Source: an uncultured Gemmatimonadota bacterium
GTDB taxonomy: Bacteria; Gemmatimonadota; Gemmatimonadetes; Gemmatimonadales; Gemmatimonadaceae
Assembly: GCA_946479015.1 (NCBI GenBank)
Contig: CAMLEQ010000262.1
Coordinates: 1 to 5,768, forward strand
DNA length: 5,768 bases
Direction of reading: 5' to 3'
Below are positions 1 to 5,768 of this stretch, piece after piece. The position numbers and the translations under genes are program-made. Under the pieces are notes generated by a model. It saw nothing but the letters and a program-made list of their open reading frames with translations. It had not been told where the DNA came from and did not search any database. The number at the start of each line of letters is the position of its first letter. The stretch's first letter is position 1.

Positions 1-62
1 TCCTCTCTCCGTCAGTTCCCCACACGCCACACGCGTTCCATGGTGGTCCAGCGACCGGGTCC

Positions 63-68
63 CATTAT
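63..68 (+). promoter_or_regulatory. Possible -10 element just upstream of holB
   Basis: The short AT-rich stretch before holB contains CATTAT, which matches four of six positions of a sigma-70 -10 box. It ends ten bases before the ATG. Transcription would then start about three bases before the start codon, giving an almost leaderless mRNA, in keeping with the absence of a Shine-Dalgarno. No convincing -35 box is visible. This is weak pattern evidence only. Confidence 0.2.
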
Positions 69-77
69 TTTCCTATC

Positions 78-1151
78 ATGGCGTTCATCTCCTTGCACGG
101 CCACCATTCACTCCGCACCCGGCTGCGCGATGCGGTGGCGCGCGGGGCGCTCCCGGGGAGCCTCCTGCTGCATGGGCCGCGTGGCGTCGGGAAGCAGCGG
201 CTGGCGCTCTGGCTCGGACAGCTGCTGCTGTGCACCGGCGCCGGGGAGCGGCCGTGCGGCGAGTGCGCGAGCTGCCGTTACGTGGCCACCATGGCGCACC
301 CGGACCTGCGCTGGTTCTTCCCGCGCCCACGCCTGGGCGATGCCGATGCGTCGGCGGAGGAGGTGCTCGACGACTACGCCGACGCCATCGCCGAGCGTGT
401 GAAGCACGGGGGACTCTATGCGGCGCCGAGCGGCACCGAGGCGATCTTCGTGGCCACGGTCCGCGCGCTCGTGCAGCTCGCCGCGCGCACTCCCTCGCTC
501 GCCAGCCGCAAGGTGTTCGTGGTGGGCGATGCGGAGCGCATGGTCCCGCAGGAGGGCGCGGACGCGGCGGCGAACGCCTTCCTCAAGCTCCTCGAGGAGC
601 CGCCGGCGGACACCACGATCATCGTCACGTCGAGCGAGCCGGGGGCGCTGCTCCCCACGATCAGATCGCGCGTGGTGGCGATCCGCGTCCCCCCGCTCCC
701 CGACGCCGACATGCGCGAGCTGCTCGGCGAGCCCGCGGTGCAGACCGCGCTCGACGAGGGGGGCGTGGTGCGGGCGATCGAGGAGCGAGTGCGCCTCGCT
801 GGAGGAGCGCTCGGCACGCTCCTCGGTGCATCCTCCGAAGGGGAGGCGTTCACCGCGGCCAAGTCGCTCCTCGCCGCCGCCACCGCCGAGCGCGCGGACC
901 GCGTCCGCGTCGTGTTCGCGCTCGGCGGCTCCAAGGCGCGCGGCTTCTTCTCCGAGGTGCTCGATGCGCTCACCGTGCTGCTGCACCAGCGGGCCCGCGC
1001 GGCGGTGACGGCCGGCGACCGGCGAGGCGCCATCGGCGCCAGCCGCGCGATCGACGCCGTGGAGGAGGCCAAGCTGCGCGCGGGAGGGAACGTCAGCCCA
1101 CAACTGCTGGGCGCCGCGCTCGTGCGGCGGCTCGCGGAGCATCTCGCATGA
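78..1151 (+). CDS. holB: DNA polymerase III subunit delta-prime (clamp loader)
   Basis: This 357-residue protein is the delta-prime subunit of the clamp loader, which helps load the beta sliding clamp onto primed DNA in the cytoplasm. Visible parts: a P-loop GPRGVGK at residues 33-39; a four-cysteine zinc module (C52, C60, C63, C66) in the spacing typical of delta-prime and tau; an HPDL motif at 74-77; and the AAA+ core at about 145-198 with [22 protein letters not shown] and LLPTIRSR. The residue after the P-loop lysine is Gln instead of Thr/Ser, and the usual Cys of the SRC motif is Val (SRV). Both fit delta-prime, which is often a non-hydrolysing member of the complex. Residues 83-125 form an acidic insert between the zinc module and the Walker B region. 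The ATG at 78 opens directly on the conserved N-terminus. No Shine-Dalgarno is visible before it. The stop overlaps the moaC start (ATGA), so the two are probably cotranscribed. Family assignment is strong. Confidence 0.93.
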   Translation: MAFISLHGHHSLRTRLRDAVARGALPGSLLLHGPRGVGKQRLALWLGQLLLCTGAGERPCGECASCRYVATMAHPDLRWFFPRPRLGDADASAEEVLDDYADAIAERVKHGGLYAAPSGTEAIFVATVRALVQLAARTPSLASRKVFVVGDAERMVPQEGADAAANAFLKLLEEPPADTTIIVTSSEPGALLPTIRSRVVAIRVPPLPDADMRELLGEPAVQTALDEGGVVRAIEERVRLAGGALGTLLGASSEGEAFTAAKSLLAAATAERADRVRVVFALGGSKARGFFSEVLDALTVLLHQRARAAVTAGDRRGAIGASRAIDAVEEAKLRAGGNVSPQLLGAALVRRLAEHLA

Positions 1152-1624
1152 CCGATCTCAGTCACATCGGCCCCGACGGCCAGGCACGAATGGTGGACGT
1201 GTCGAGCAAGCGCATCACCGACCGTGTCGCACGTGCAGAGGGGGTGATACGAATGAAACCCGAGACTTTGGGGGCCATTCGGGCCAACACCCTCGCGAAA
1301 GGAGACGTGGTGAGCACGGCAAGAATTGCCGGGGTGCTGGCGGCGAAGCGTACGGCGGAGTTAATTCCGCTCTGCCACCCGCTGCCGCTCACGGACGTGC
1401 AGGTGGACATCACTCCGGACGACGCGCTCCCCGGCCTGCGATGCGAGGCCACGGTGAAGACCACTGGGCGCACCGGAGTCGAGATGGAGGCGATAACGGC
1501 GGTCGCCGTGAGCCTCGTCACGGTCTACGACATGGCCAAAGCGGTAGACAAGGGCATGTCCATCACTGACATCCGTTTACTGGAAAAATCCGGGGGACGT
1601 ACCGGGCACTGGAAGCGCGAGTAG
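1148..1624 (+). CDS. moaC: Cyclic pyranopterin monophosphate synthase MoaC
   Basis: MoaC converts the 3',8-cyclo-GTP made by MoaA into cyclic pyranopterin monophosphate, the first stable intermediate of molybdenum cofactor synthesis. The product is 158 residues, full length for the family. It aligns without gaps to the E. coli protein over the active site: K51 (in AKGDVV), H77 (in LCHPL), E112 and E114 (in GVEMEA), D128 and K131 (in YDMAKAVD) fall at the same numbers as the E. coli catalytic residues. MVDVSSKR at 15-22 and KSGGRTG at 147-153 are further family signatures. The ATG overlaps the holB stop by four bases, and GGAG at 1136-1139 gives a well-spaced ribosome binding site, so translation is probably coupled to holB. 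No other moa or moe gene is in the window. Codon use is more mixed than in the neighbours, with two ATA, two TTA, one TTG and one AGA codon. Confidence 0.97.
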   Translation: MTDLSHIGPDGQARMVDVSSKRITDRVARAEGVIRMKPETLGAIRANTLAKGDVVSTARIAGVLAAKRTAELIPLCHPLPLTDVQVDITPDDALPGLRCEATVKTTGRTGVEMEAITAVAVSLVTVYDMAKAVDKGMSITDIRLLEKSGGRTGHWKRE

Positions 1625-1642
1625 TTCGGCACGACGGTTGCT

Positions 1643-1712
1643 CTGCCGATTGCGGCAGCGGGGCGATGCAAAGCCCCGTTCGTGTGTTCGGTACCCTTCT
1701 CAGGGGGCTCTT
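1643..1712 (+). promoter_or_regulatory. Structured leader of the transglycosylase gene
   Basis: Two adjacent perfect hairpins lie in the gap after moaC. Hairpin 1 pairs CTGCCG (1643-1648) with CGGCAG (1653-1658) around an ATTG loop. Hairpin 2 pairs CGGGGC (1659-1664) with GCCCCG (1673-1678) around GATGCAAA. The segment AGCCCC (1672-1677) in hairpin 2 is also complementary to GGGGCT (1704-1709), which covers the Shine-Dalgarno AGGGGG (1702-1707) of the next gene. The two pairings exclude each other, so the leader could switch ribosome access. No T-run follows hairpin 2, so it is not a standard intrinsic terminator for moaC, although a weak or Rho-aided end is possible. Pairings are read from the sequence; a regulatory role is inference. 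Confidence 0.4.
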
Positions 1713-2405
1713 TTGAGGAACCCAAAGCAGAGTTACGCCCATCGGGGAGACCGCATCAGGCGCAACGATCGCATCAAGAAGGTACTGCTCGTGATCGGTC
1801 TCATCATCGCGGTCGCGCTATTCCCACGGCAGCAGCCGAAGGACGCGGAGGCGTCATCCTCGTCCTCGTTCACCTTCGGCCTCTCCAGCCAGTCGCGGCG
1901 GCTCCGCGCCGAACTGGATGCCACCAAGGGAGAGCTCGCGCTGGCCAACGCCAGGCTCGAGCGCGCGAACTCGATCATCAAGTACTCGTCGAAGTACAAG
2001 GTGGGCGCGGACCTCGCCACTTCGATCTACGACATCTCCATGGCCGAGGGGATCGAGCCGGGTCTCGCCTTCCGCCTCGTGCGCGTGGAGAGCGAGTTCA
2101 ACCCGCGCGCCACGAGCCCCGTCGGGGCCGTCGGGCTCACGCAGCTCATGCCGTCCACCGCGCGCTACTTCGACAAGAACGTCACGCGCGAGCAGTTGTA
2201 CGAGCCGCGCACGAACCTCCGCATCGGCTTCCGCTATCTCCGCACGCTGATCCGGGAGTACCACGGCGACGTGAAGCTCGCCCTGCTGGTCTACAACCGT
2301 GGCCCGGTGGCGGTAGAGACGCTTCGCTCGCTGGGGATCGACCCGCGCAACGGCTACGAGACGGCGGTGATGGGCGGCTACAAGGGGACCGGCGTCGTGG
2401 AGTGA
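1713..2405 (+). CDS. Membrane-anchored lytic transglycosylase (SLT domain)
   Basis: The predicted product is a 230-residue inner-membrane protein facing the periplasm. It would cleave the MurNAc-GlcNAc bond of peptidoglycan, forming 1,6-anhydro-muropeptides. A basic N-terminus (residues 1-23) is followed by one membrane segment (about 24-38), a Ser-rich linker, a charged helix likely to form a coiled coil (about 62-90), and the SLT domain (about 98-225). Catalytic Glu is E126 in RVESEFNP. Other family marks are GAVGLTQLMPSTA (138-150), NLRIGFRYL (168-176) and the YNRGP motif (194-198), all as in Slt70/MltC-like goose-lysozyme folds. I chose the TTG at 1713 because AGGGGG sits five bases upstream and the protein then begins right at the basic membrane anchor. 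The reading frame extends to another TTG at 1638, but that runs through the leader hairpins and adds no recognisable sequence. The gene ends before a long palindrome and converges with the second transglycosylase gene. Confidence 0.92.
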   Translation: MRNPKQSYAHRGDRIRRNDRIKKVLLVIGLIIAVALFPRQQPKDAEASSSSSFTFGLSSQSRRLRAELDATKGELALANARLERANSIIKYSSKYKVGADLATSIYDISMAEGIEPGLAFRLVRVESEFNPRATSPVGAVGLTQLMPSTARYFDKNVTREQLYEPRTNLRIGFRYLRTLIREYHGDVKLALLVYNRGPVAVETLRSLGIDPRNGYETAVMGGYKGTGVVE

Positions 2406-2425
2406 GGCGACGGCTCCGCCGGACC

Positions 2426-2471
2426 TGATGCACGAGGGGGAGCGCACCGGTGCGCTCCCCCTCGTGCATCA
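2426..2471. terminator. Perfect 46-base palindrome, likely bidirectional terminator
   Basis: Two 23-base arms (2426-2448 and 2449-2471) are exact reverse complements with no spacer. The centre reads CACCGGTG and the outer arms carry GCACGAGGGGGAGCGC and its complement. It lies 20 bases after the + strand transglycosylase stop and 32 bases beyond the stop of the - strand gene, exactly where convergent transcripts must end. As RNA it would form a very stable G+C-rich hairpin from either strand. There is no T-run on either side, so it is not a textbook intrinsic terminator. Alternatives are a 3'-end stabilising hairpin or a protein-binding or recombination site. Confidence 0.75.
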
Positions 2472-2503
2472 TCCGCCCCCGGGCCTCGCCTCCGCGCCGC
2501 TCG

Positions 2504-4183
2504 CTATCCGCGCACCACCAGCTTCTGTCCGGCGCGCACCATGTCGCCGTCCAGATCGTTCAGCTTCTTCAGCGCCTTCACCGTGGTGTCGTACTTCCGC
2601 GCGATGGACGTCAGCGACTCGCCGCGCTTCACCACGTGGATCTTCCCTCCCGTGGCCCTGCCGCGCGACGCCGTGGAGCGATGACTCGAGCGCGACGCGC
2701 TCGCCCGAGCGCGCGATCCCCGCACGATGATCACCTGTCCGGGATAGATCACGGTCTTCTTCAGCCCGTTCAGCCGCTTCAGCGACGCCACGGTGGTGTG
2801 ATAGCGCTCGGCGATCAGACCGAGCGACTCGCCGCGCTTCACGACGTGCGACGCGACGCGCGAGCCCGACGACCCGTAGCGCTCGATGCTCGGATCGGGG
2901 ACGTCGAGCGCCGCCGCGACCACCGCGTGCGAGGGGAAGCGCACCGCCTCCCCCGCCGGCAGGCGCCCACGCCGGTTCGGGTGCAGCTCGGGATTGTACC
3001 AGCGCAGCTCCTTCACCGAGATCCCCGCGCGCCGCGCGAGGGACATCAGCGTCTCCCCCTTCCGCGTCTTCGCGAGCGTGTAGGCGGTGCGGACGTCCTT
3101 GGGGAGCGCCGCGAACGCGGAGTCGAACCCCTCGGCGGCGCCCGACGGCACGTGCACCGTGTACGAGCCGTGCGGGGGCGTCACGCCGCGCAGGATCCCG
3201 GGATTGAGCGTCATGATCCGCGACACCTCCACGTGCGCGGCGGCGGCCACCGCCGCCAGCGGCGTGGCGGGCCCCACGCGCACAGTGTCGTACACGAGCG
3301 CCGAGTCGGGGGTGATGTCGAAGCCGTAGCGCTTCGGGTCCTTCGCCACGAGCGCCGCCGCGATCAGCCGCGGCACGTAGTCCTTGGTCTCGGCGCGGAG
3401 ATAGTCCTTCTCCGCGAGCGCGAAGAACGCCTGGTCGCCGGTCTGCCCTTCCAGGTCATCGGCGTAGCGCGTGAGCCCGCGCGAGATCCGCCCCGGGCCG
3501 CCGTTGTACGCGGCCGCCGCGAGGAAGAGCGACCCGAACTGGTCCTCGAGATACCCCAGGAACTTGATCGCCCCCTCGGTGGAGCGCACCGGATCGCGGC
3601 GCTCGTCCACCCACCAGTCCACGCGAAGCCCCACGTCGCGCGCCGTGCTCGTCATGAGCTGCCAGATCCCCACCGCCGCCGCGCTCGAGTAGGCGTGCGG
3701 GTCGTATCCGCTCTCGATGAGCGCGAGATAGGTGAGGTCCTCGGGGAGTCCGGCCGCGTGCAGCTTGGCGCGGATCATCGGCTCGTACCGCCCGCCGCGC
3801 TCGAGCCAGGACGCGAACCGGTCGTGGGCGGCGTGCTGGTAGCGATCGATGAAGAACGCCACGCGCGACTGCGTCTCGTACGAGCGCACATCGATGTCCC
3901 ACGTGGGCGCCTCCGGCTCCGCCGCCTCGGCCGCCGAATCCGCGGAAGACGCGCCCACGCTGTCGCCGAAGATCTTCACCGCTTCCCCGGTCACGTCCCG
4001 CTTCGGCGCGTCGCTCGTGTCGGCGGCCGCCGCCGTGTCCGCGCCTCGCGCGGCCAGCGTCGCGGTGTCGGGGCTCGCGCCTGGTGTGCTCACCGGTACC
4101 GGCGCCGTGGCCGGACGCGGCGAGTGGCACGCGAGGGCGAGAACGAGCGTGACGGGGAGGAAGCGGGATTCGATTCGGGGCAT
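2504..4183 (-). CDS. MltD-like lipoprotein lytic transglycosylase with three LysM domains
   Basis: The 559-residue product is a peptidoglycan-cleaving transglycosylase, probably anchored by lipid in the outer membrane. The start at 4183 puts a lipoprotein signal first: a hydrophobic stretch VTLVLALAC with the lipid-acceptor Cys at residue 19. The reading frame stays open up to 4300, but those upstream codons lie inside the neighbouring gene. An Ala/Asp/Ser/Pro-rich linker runs to about 95. The SLT domain (about 140-275) has catalytic E157 in ALIESGYDP, then AAAVGIWQLM (168-177) and AYNGGPGRI (225-233), as in MltD. Three peptidoglycan-binding LysM repeats follow: a diverged one (about 367-417), then two close copies (446-488 and 516-558) split by a Ser/Arg-rich linker (489-513). 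E. coli MltD has two LysM repeats, so three is a variation. No Shine-Dalgarno is visible. A 37-base gap separates it from the upstream same-strand gene, suggesting an operon. It converges with a second transglycosylase gene. Confidence 0.93.
   Translation of the reverse strand: MPRIESRFLPVTLVLALACHSPRPATAPVPVSTPGASPDTATLAARGADTAAAADTSDAPKRDVTGEAVKIFGDSVGASSADSAAEAAEPEAPTWDIDVRSYETQSRVAFFIDRYQHAAHDRFASWLERGGRYEPMIRAKLHAAGLPEDLTYLALIESGYDPHAYSSAAAVGIWQLMTSTARDVGLRVDWWVDERRDPVRSTEGAIKFLGYLEDQFGSLFLAAAAYNGGPGRISRGLTRYADDLEGQTGDQAFFALAEKDYLRAETKDYVPRLIAAALVAKDPKRYGFDITPDSALVYDTVRVGPATPLAAVAAAAHVEVSRIMTLNPGILRGVTPPHGSYTVHVPSGAAEGFDSAFAALPKDVRTAYTLAKTRKGETLMSLARRAGISVKELRWYNPELHPNRRGRLPAGEAVRFPSHAVVAAALDVPDPSIERYGSSGSRVASHVVKRGESLGLIAERYHTTVASLKRLNGLKKTVIYPGQVIIVRGSRARASASRSSHRSTASRGRATGGKIHVVKRGESLTSIARKYDTTVKALKKLNDLDGDMVRAGQKLVVRG
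2559..2849 (-). repeat. Diverged direct repeat encoding LysM domains 2 and 3
   Basis: Two segments of about 80 bases, at 2559-2640 and 2769-2849, are clearly similar at the DNA level; both contain GCGACTCGCCGCGCTTCAC. They encode the last two LysM repeats of the MltD-like protein, each with the pattern HVVKRGESL..IA..Y.TTV..LK.LN.L. The similarity suggests a fairly recent duplication of one LysM unit, or gene conversion between the two. Confidence 0.7.
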
Positions 4184-4220
4184 CGGTACGCGGGTGGGAG
4201 AAACGGAGAAACGGTGCGGC

Positions 4221-4670
4221 CTACCTCGTGGCGATGAAGTTCCCGAGCACGCGATTGGTGGCGCTGAGCACCGCGACCACCGCGCCGCGGACGGGATCAT
4301 CCTCCACGAGCACCGCGCCGAGCAGGCGGCGCGGTCCCTCCCGGCGGTTCGTCACCGACACGATGACCACGGTGGCATCGAACGCCCGGATGGACTTCAC
4401 GCCGATCAGCTCGAAGCCGAGCGCTCCCTCGGCGAACGACTCGATGGCGCGCAACGCCGCCTCGGCGGCCACGCGCAGGTCCACCGTGGGCGACGACTGG
4501 CCGCTCACGGTGGTCCGGAACTTCTGCCCTTCCAGCCATTCCAGCTCCACCTCCGCCGAGCATCGTCCATCCGGGGTACGCCGGAACACGAAGTCGGTGA
4601 AACGGAGGCGCTCCCGTCGGCCCGCGACGGGAAGGGCTGCCTGGCTGCTCTCGCTTTCGCTCTGCGGCAT
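4221..4670 (-). CDS. Conserved-looking protein of unknown function, possible LeuA-dimer-like domain
   Basis: This 149-residue protein has no signal peptide or membrane segment and is probably cytoplasmic. I do not recognise a firm family. After a polar N-terminus (1-20), it alternates strands and helices: VELEWLEGQKFRTTVSG (41-57), a helix AAEAALRAIESF (68-79), a strand-rich stretch FELIGVKSIRAFDATVVIVSV (86-106), then LLGAVLVEDDPVRGAVVAVLSATNRVLG (116-143). The order, with a late helix ending in ATNR, recalls the C-terminal allosteric dimer domain of 2-isopropylmalate synthase, which also ends in a helix with an LNR-like motif. That likeness is by eye and weak, and the catalytic TIM barrel is absent, so at most it would be a stand-alone sensory or dimerising domain. 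The only ATG in frame is at 4670, with no Shine-Dalgarno. It precedes the MltD-like gene by 37 bases and probably shares its transcript. Dense codons and normal composition argue for a real gene. Confidence 0.72.
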   Translation of the reverse strand: MPQSESESSQAALPVAGRRERLRFTDFVFRRTPDGRCSAEVELEWLEGQKFRTTVSGQSSPTVDLRVAAEAALRAIESFAEGALGFELIGVKSIRAFDATVVIVSVTNRREGPRRLLGAVLVEDDPVRGAVVAVLSATNRVLGNFIATR

Positions 4671-4790
4671 ATGGCGGGCGGATGGGGTTCTCGCAAAGTG
4701 AACAGCGTGCCGGCTTTACGCAACACGATCCGCGGGCGCGAACGCAACCACGCCTTCCGCTCCCGTGCGGCGCACCCGATATTCGCGCGC
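4671..4790. promoter_or_regulatory. Divergent intergenic region
   Basis: These 120 bases separate two divergently transcribed genes and must carry promoters for both the - strand pair and the + strand hydrolase, unless transcription enters from outside. On the + strand, GATATT at 4778-4783 resembles a -10 box and lies seven bases before the ATG at 4791, so the hydrolase mRNA could be leaderless. A -35 match is not evident. On the - strand I see no convincing -10 element or Shine-Dalgarno before 4670. Confidence 0.35.
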
Positions 4791-5672
4791 ATGCATGCCT
4801 TCCTCCTTCTCCTCGCTCTCGCCGTCCCACAGCAGGGCGACGACTCGCTCGGCGCGCACATCCGCGAGCGCATCGCGCAGGTGCCTGGCGCCGACGTCGC
4901 CGTGGCGTTCCACCGGCTCGGCCACGACGCCGACACGCTCTACATCCAGGCCGACAGCAGCTTCCACGCCGCGAGCACGATGAAGGTGCCGGTGATGATC
5001 GAGCTGTTCCGGCAGGTGGACGCGCGCGGGCTCTCGCTCGACCAGCGCATCCTGCTCGTGAACCAGTTCGGCTCCATCGCCGACGGCTCGCCGTTCGCCG
5101 CCGATCCGAAGGACGACTCCGACAGCTCGCTCTACCAGCGGGTGGGCGAGCGGGTGAGCGTGGGGGAGCTCATGCGCCACATGATCGACCGGTCGAGCAA
5201 CCTCGCCACGAACGCGCTCATCGCGCTCGTGGGCGCCGACCGCACCACGAGCGCGATGCGATCGCTCGGCGCCATGCGCATCCGCGTGCTGCGCGGGGTG
5301 GAGGACCAGAAGGCGTACGAGCGCGGCATGAACAACACCACCACGGCGCGCGACCTCGCCATCATCCTCGACGCGATCCAGGAGAACCGCGCCGCCTCTC
5401 CCGCGAGCTGCGCGCGCATGCGCGACATCCTCCTCCACCAGCAGTTCAACGACGAGATCCCCGCGGGGCTCCCGCCGGGCACGCCGGTGGCGCACAAGAC
5501 GGGACAGATCACGGCGCACCTGCACGACGCGGCGATCGTCTATCCGCGCGGGGGCGATCCGTACGTGCTCGTGATCCTCACGCGAGGGATCCCTGACGAG
5601 ACGGTGGCGCGTGCGCTCATGCGGGACATCTCGCGCATGGTCTACGCGCACGCGATGGGAGGTAGGGCGTAG
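4791..5672 (+). CDS. Class A beta-lactamase-like serine hydrolase
   Basis: The 293-residue protein belongs to the penicillin-recognising serine hydrolases of class A beta-lactamase type, which hydrolyse or bind beta-lactams through an acyl-serine. The nucleophile motif is STMK (S62, K65). The second motif is SSN (135-137) instead of the SDN of classical class A enzymes. The KTG motif is at 236-238. E171, in the segment before NNTTTARDLA (181-190), lies where the general-base Glu166 loop is expected, but the loop is not a clear match to ExxxN. The start at 4791 gives a hydrophobic leader HAFLLLLALAVPQQ, so export to the periplasm is likely, although the leader lacks N-terminal Arg/Lys. In-frame GTG codons at 4698 and 4707 would give a longer, basic N-terminus and cannot be excluded. 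No Shine-Dalgarno precedes 4791. Family membership is strong; whether it confers resistance or acts in cell-wall metabolism cannot be told from sequence. Confidence 0.9.
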   Translation: MHAFLLLLALAVPQQGDDSLGAHIRERIAQVPGADVAVAFHRLGHDADTLYIQADSSFHAASTMKVPVMIELFRQVDARGLSLDQRILLVNQFGSIADGSPFAADPKDDSDSSLYQRVGERVSVGELMRHMIDRSSNLATNALIALVGADRTTSAMRSLGAMRIRVLRGVEDQKAYERGMNNTTTARDLAIILDAIQENRAASPASCARMRDILLHQQFNDEIPAGLPPGTPVAHKTGQITAHLHDAAIVYPRGGDPYVLVILTRGIPDETVARALMRDISRMVYAHAMGGRA

Positions 5673-5692
5673 CTGGCGCGTGTGTGATCCTC

Positions 5693-5720
5693 GCGCGGGA
5701 CCCGGGGCGCGGGACCCGGG
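5693..5720 (+). repeat. Two tandem copies of a 14-base repeat
   Basis: GCGCGGGACCCGGG occurs twice head to tail (5693-5706 and 5707-5720) about 20 bases after the stop of the serine hydrolase gene, and a partial third copy may begin before the G-rich tract. It is a short tandem repeat in noncoding DNA, of the kind that slippage can produce. Confidence 0.8.
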
Positions 5721-5722
5721 GC

Positions 5723-5754
5723 GGGGGGCGGGGGGGCGGGGCGCGGGGGCGGGG
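5723..5754 (+). other. G-run tract with strong G-quadruplex potential
   Basis: Five G runs of 6, 7, 4, 5 and 4 bases are separated by loops of only one to three bases (C, C, CGC, C). This exceeds the usual four-run G-quadruplex pattern. It lies on the coding-sense strand downstream of the hydrolase gene, so the RNA could fold too. I see no gene between 5673 and the window end, and no ordinary hairpin terminator. Confidence 0.7.
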
Positions 5755-5768
5755 CCGTGGTGGGCTCC

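Noticed and set aside
1..77. End of another gene or a full promoter upstream of holB
   Set aside because: No frame with coding character reaches in from the left edge, and no -35 match is clear, so only the weak -10-like box is noted.
108..1142. Long - strand frames opposite holB
   Set aside because: No recognisable domain, biased composition, and holB on the + strand is certain.
230..1624. Frame of 464 codons apparently fusing a holB-overlapping segment to MoaC
   Set aside because: The first two-thirds is an Arg/Ala-rich out-of-frame reading of holB. Only the last 158 residues are real MoaC, which has its own ATG and ribosome binding site.
1659..1678. Intrinsic terminator of moaC
   Set aside because: The hairpin is good, but the bases after it are TTCGTGTGTT with no T-run, and its 3' arm can pair with the next gene's ribosome binding site, which suits a leader better.
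1643..1712. A c-di-GMP (GEMM-I) riboswitch before the transglycosylase gene
   Set aside because: GATGCAAAGCC resembles the GACGCAAAGCC part of that class, but the required upstream GGGCAAACC element and the 3' receptor stem are missing. I keep the leader as a finding without naming a ligand.
2450..4237. Open frame of 595 codons on the + strand opposite the MltD-like gene
   Set aside because: The translation is Arg/His-rich and low in complexity, with no domain. It mirrors a well-supported gene on the other strand and arises from G+C bias at codon third positions.
4716..5651. Frame of 311 codons on the - strand opposite the serine hydrolase
   Set aside because: His/Arg/Val-rich shadow with no domain; the + strand gene carries three intact catalytic motifs.

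Overview
The window is a very G+C-rich stretch of bacterial chromosome holding six protein-coding genes packed with little spare DNA. I see no tRNA, rRNA, CRISPR array, transposase or integrase. An apparent lipoprotein transglycosylase with LysM domains points to a diderm (Gram-negative-type) envelope. High G+C, several starts with no Shine-Dalgarno sequence, and this mix of genes would fit Gemmatimonadota or a similar high-G+C diderm soil lineage. That placement is an inference, because no taxonomic marker gene is present.

Left part (1-2405, + strand): a DNA polymerase III delta-prime clamp-loader subunit (holB) overlaps the start of moaC (molybdenum cofactor synthesis) by 4 bases. About 90 bases further on is a small membrane-anchored lytic transglycosylase with a TTG start. 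The gap before it can form two hairpins, and one arm could instead pair with the ribosome binding site.

Middle (2406-4670): a perfect 46-base palindrome lies between the + strand transglycosylase and a convergent - strand gene. That gene encodes an MltD-type lipoprotein transglycosylase with three LysM domains. Upstream of it on the same strand is a small gene for a 149-residue protein of unknown role, whose fold may resemble the regulatory domain of 2-isopropylmalate synthase. These two probably form an operon.

Right part (4671-5768): a 120-base divergent intergenic region precedes a + strand class A beta-lactamase-like serine hydrolase, probably exported. The window ends in an extremely G-rich noncoding tract with a short tandem repeat and strong G-quadruplex potential.

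Functionally, three of the six genes (two transglycosylases and the penicillin-recognising-fold hydrolase) concern peptidoglycan cutting or beta-lactam recognition, so the right two-thirds reads as a cell-wall cluster beside a replication/cofactor pair. The window is mostly ordinary chromosome. The most interesting signals are regulatory or structural: the long palindrome, the switch-like leader and the G-rich tract. I did not find a clear new multi-gene system.
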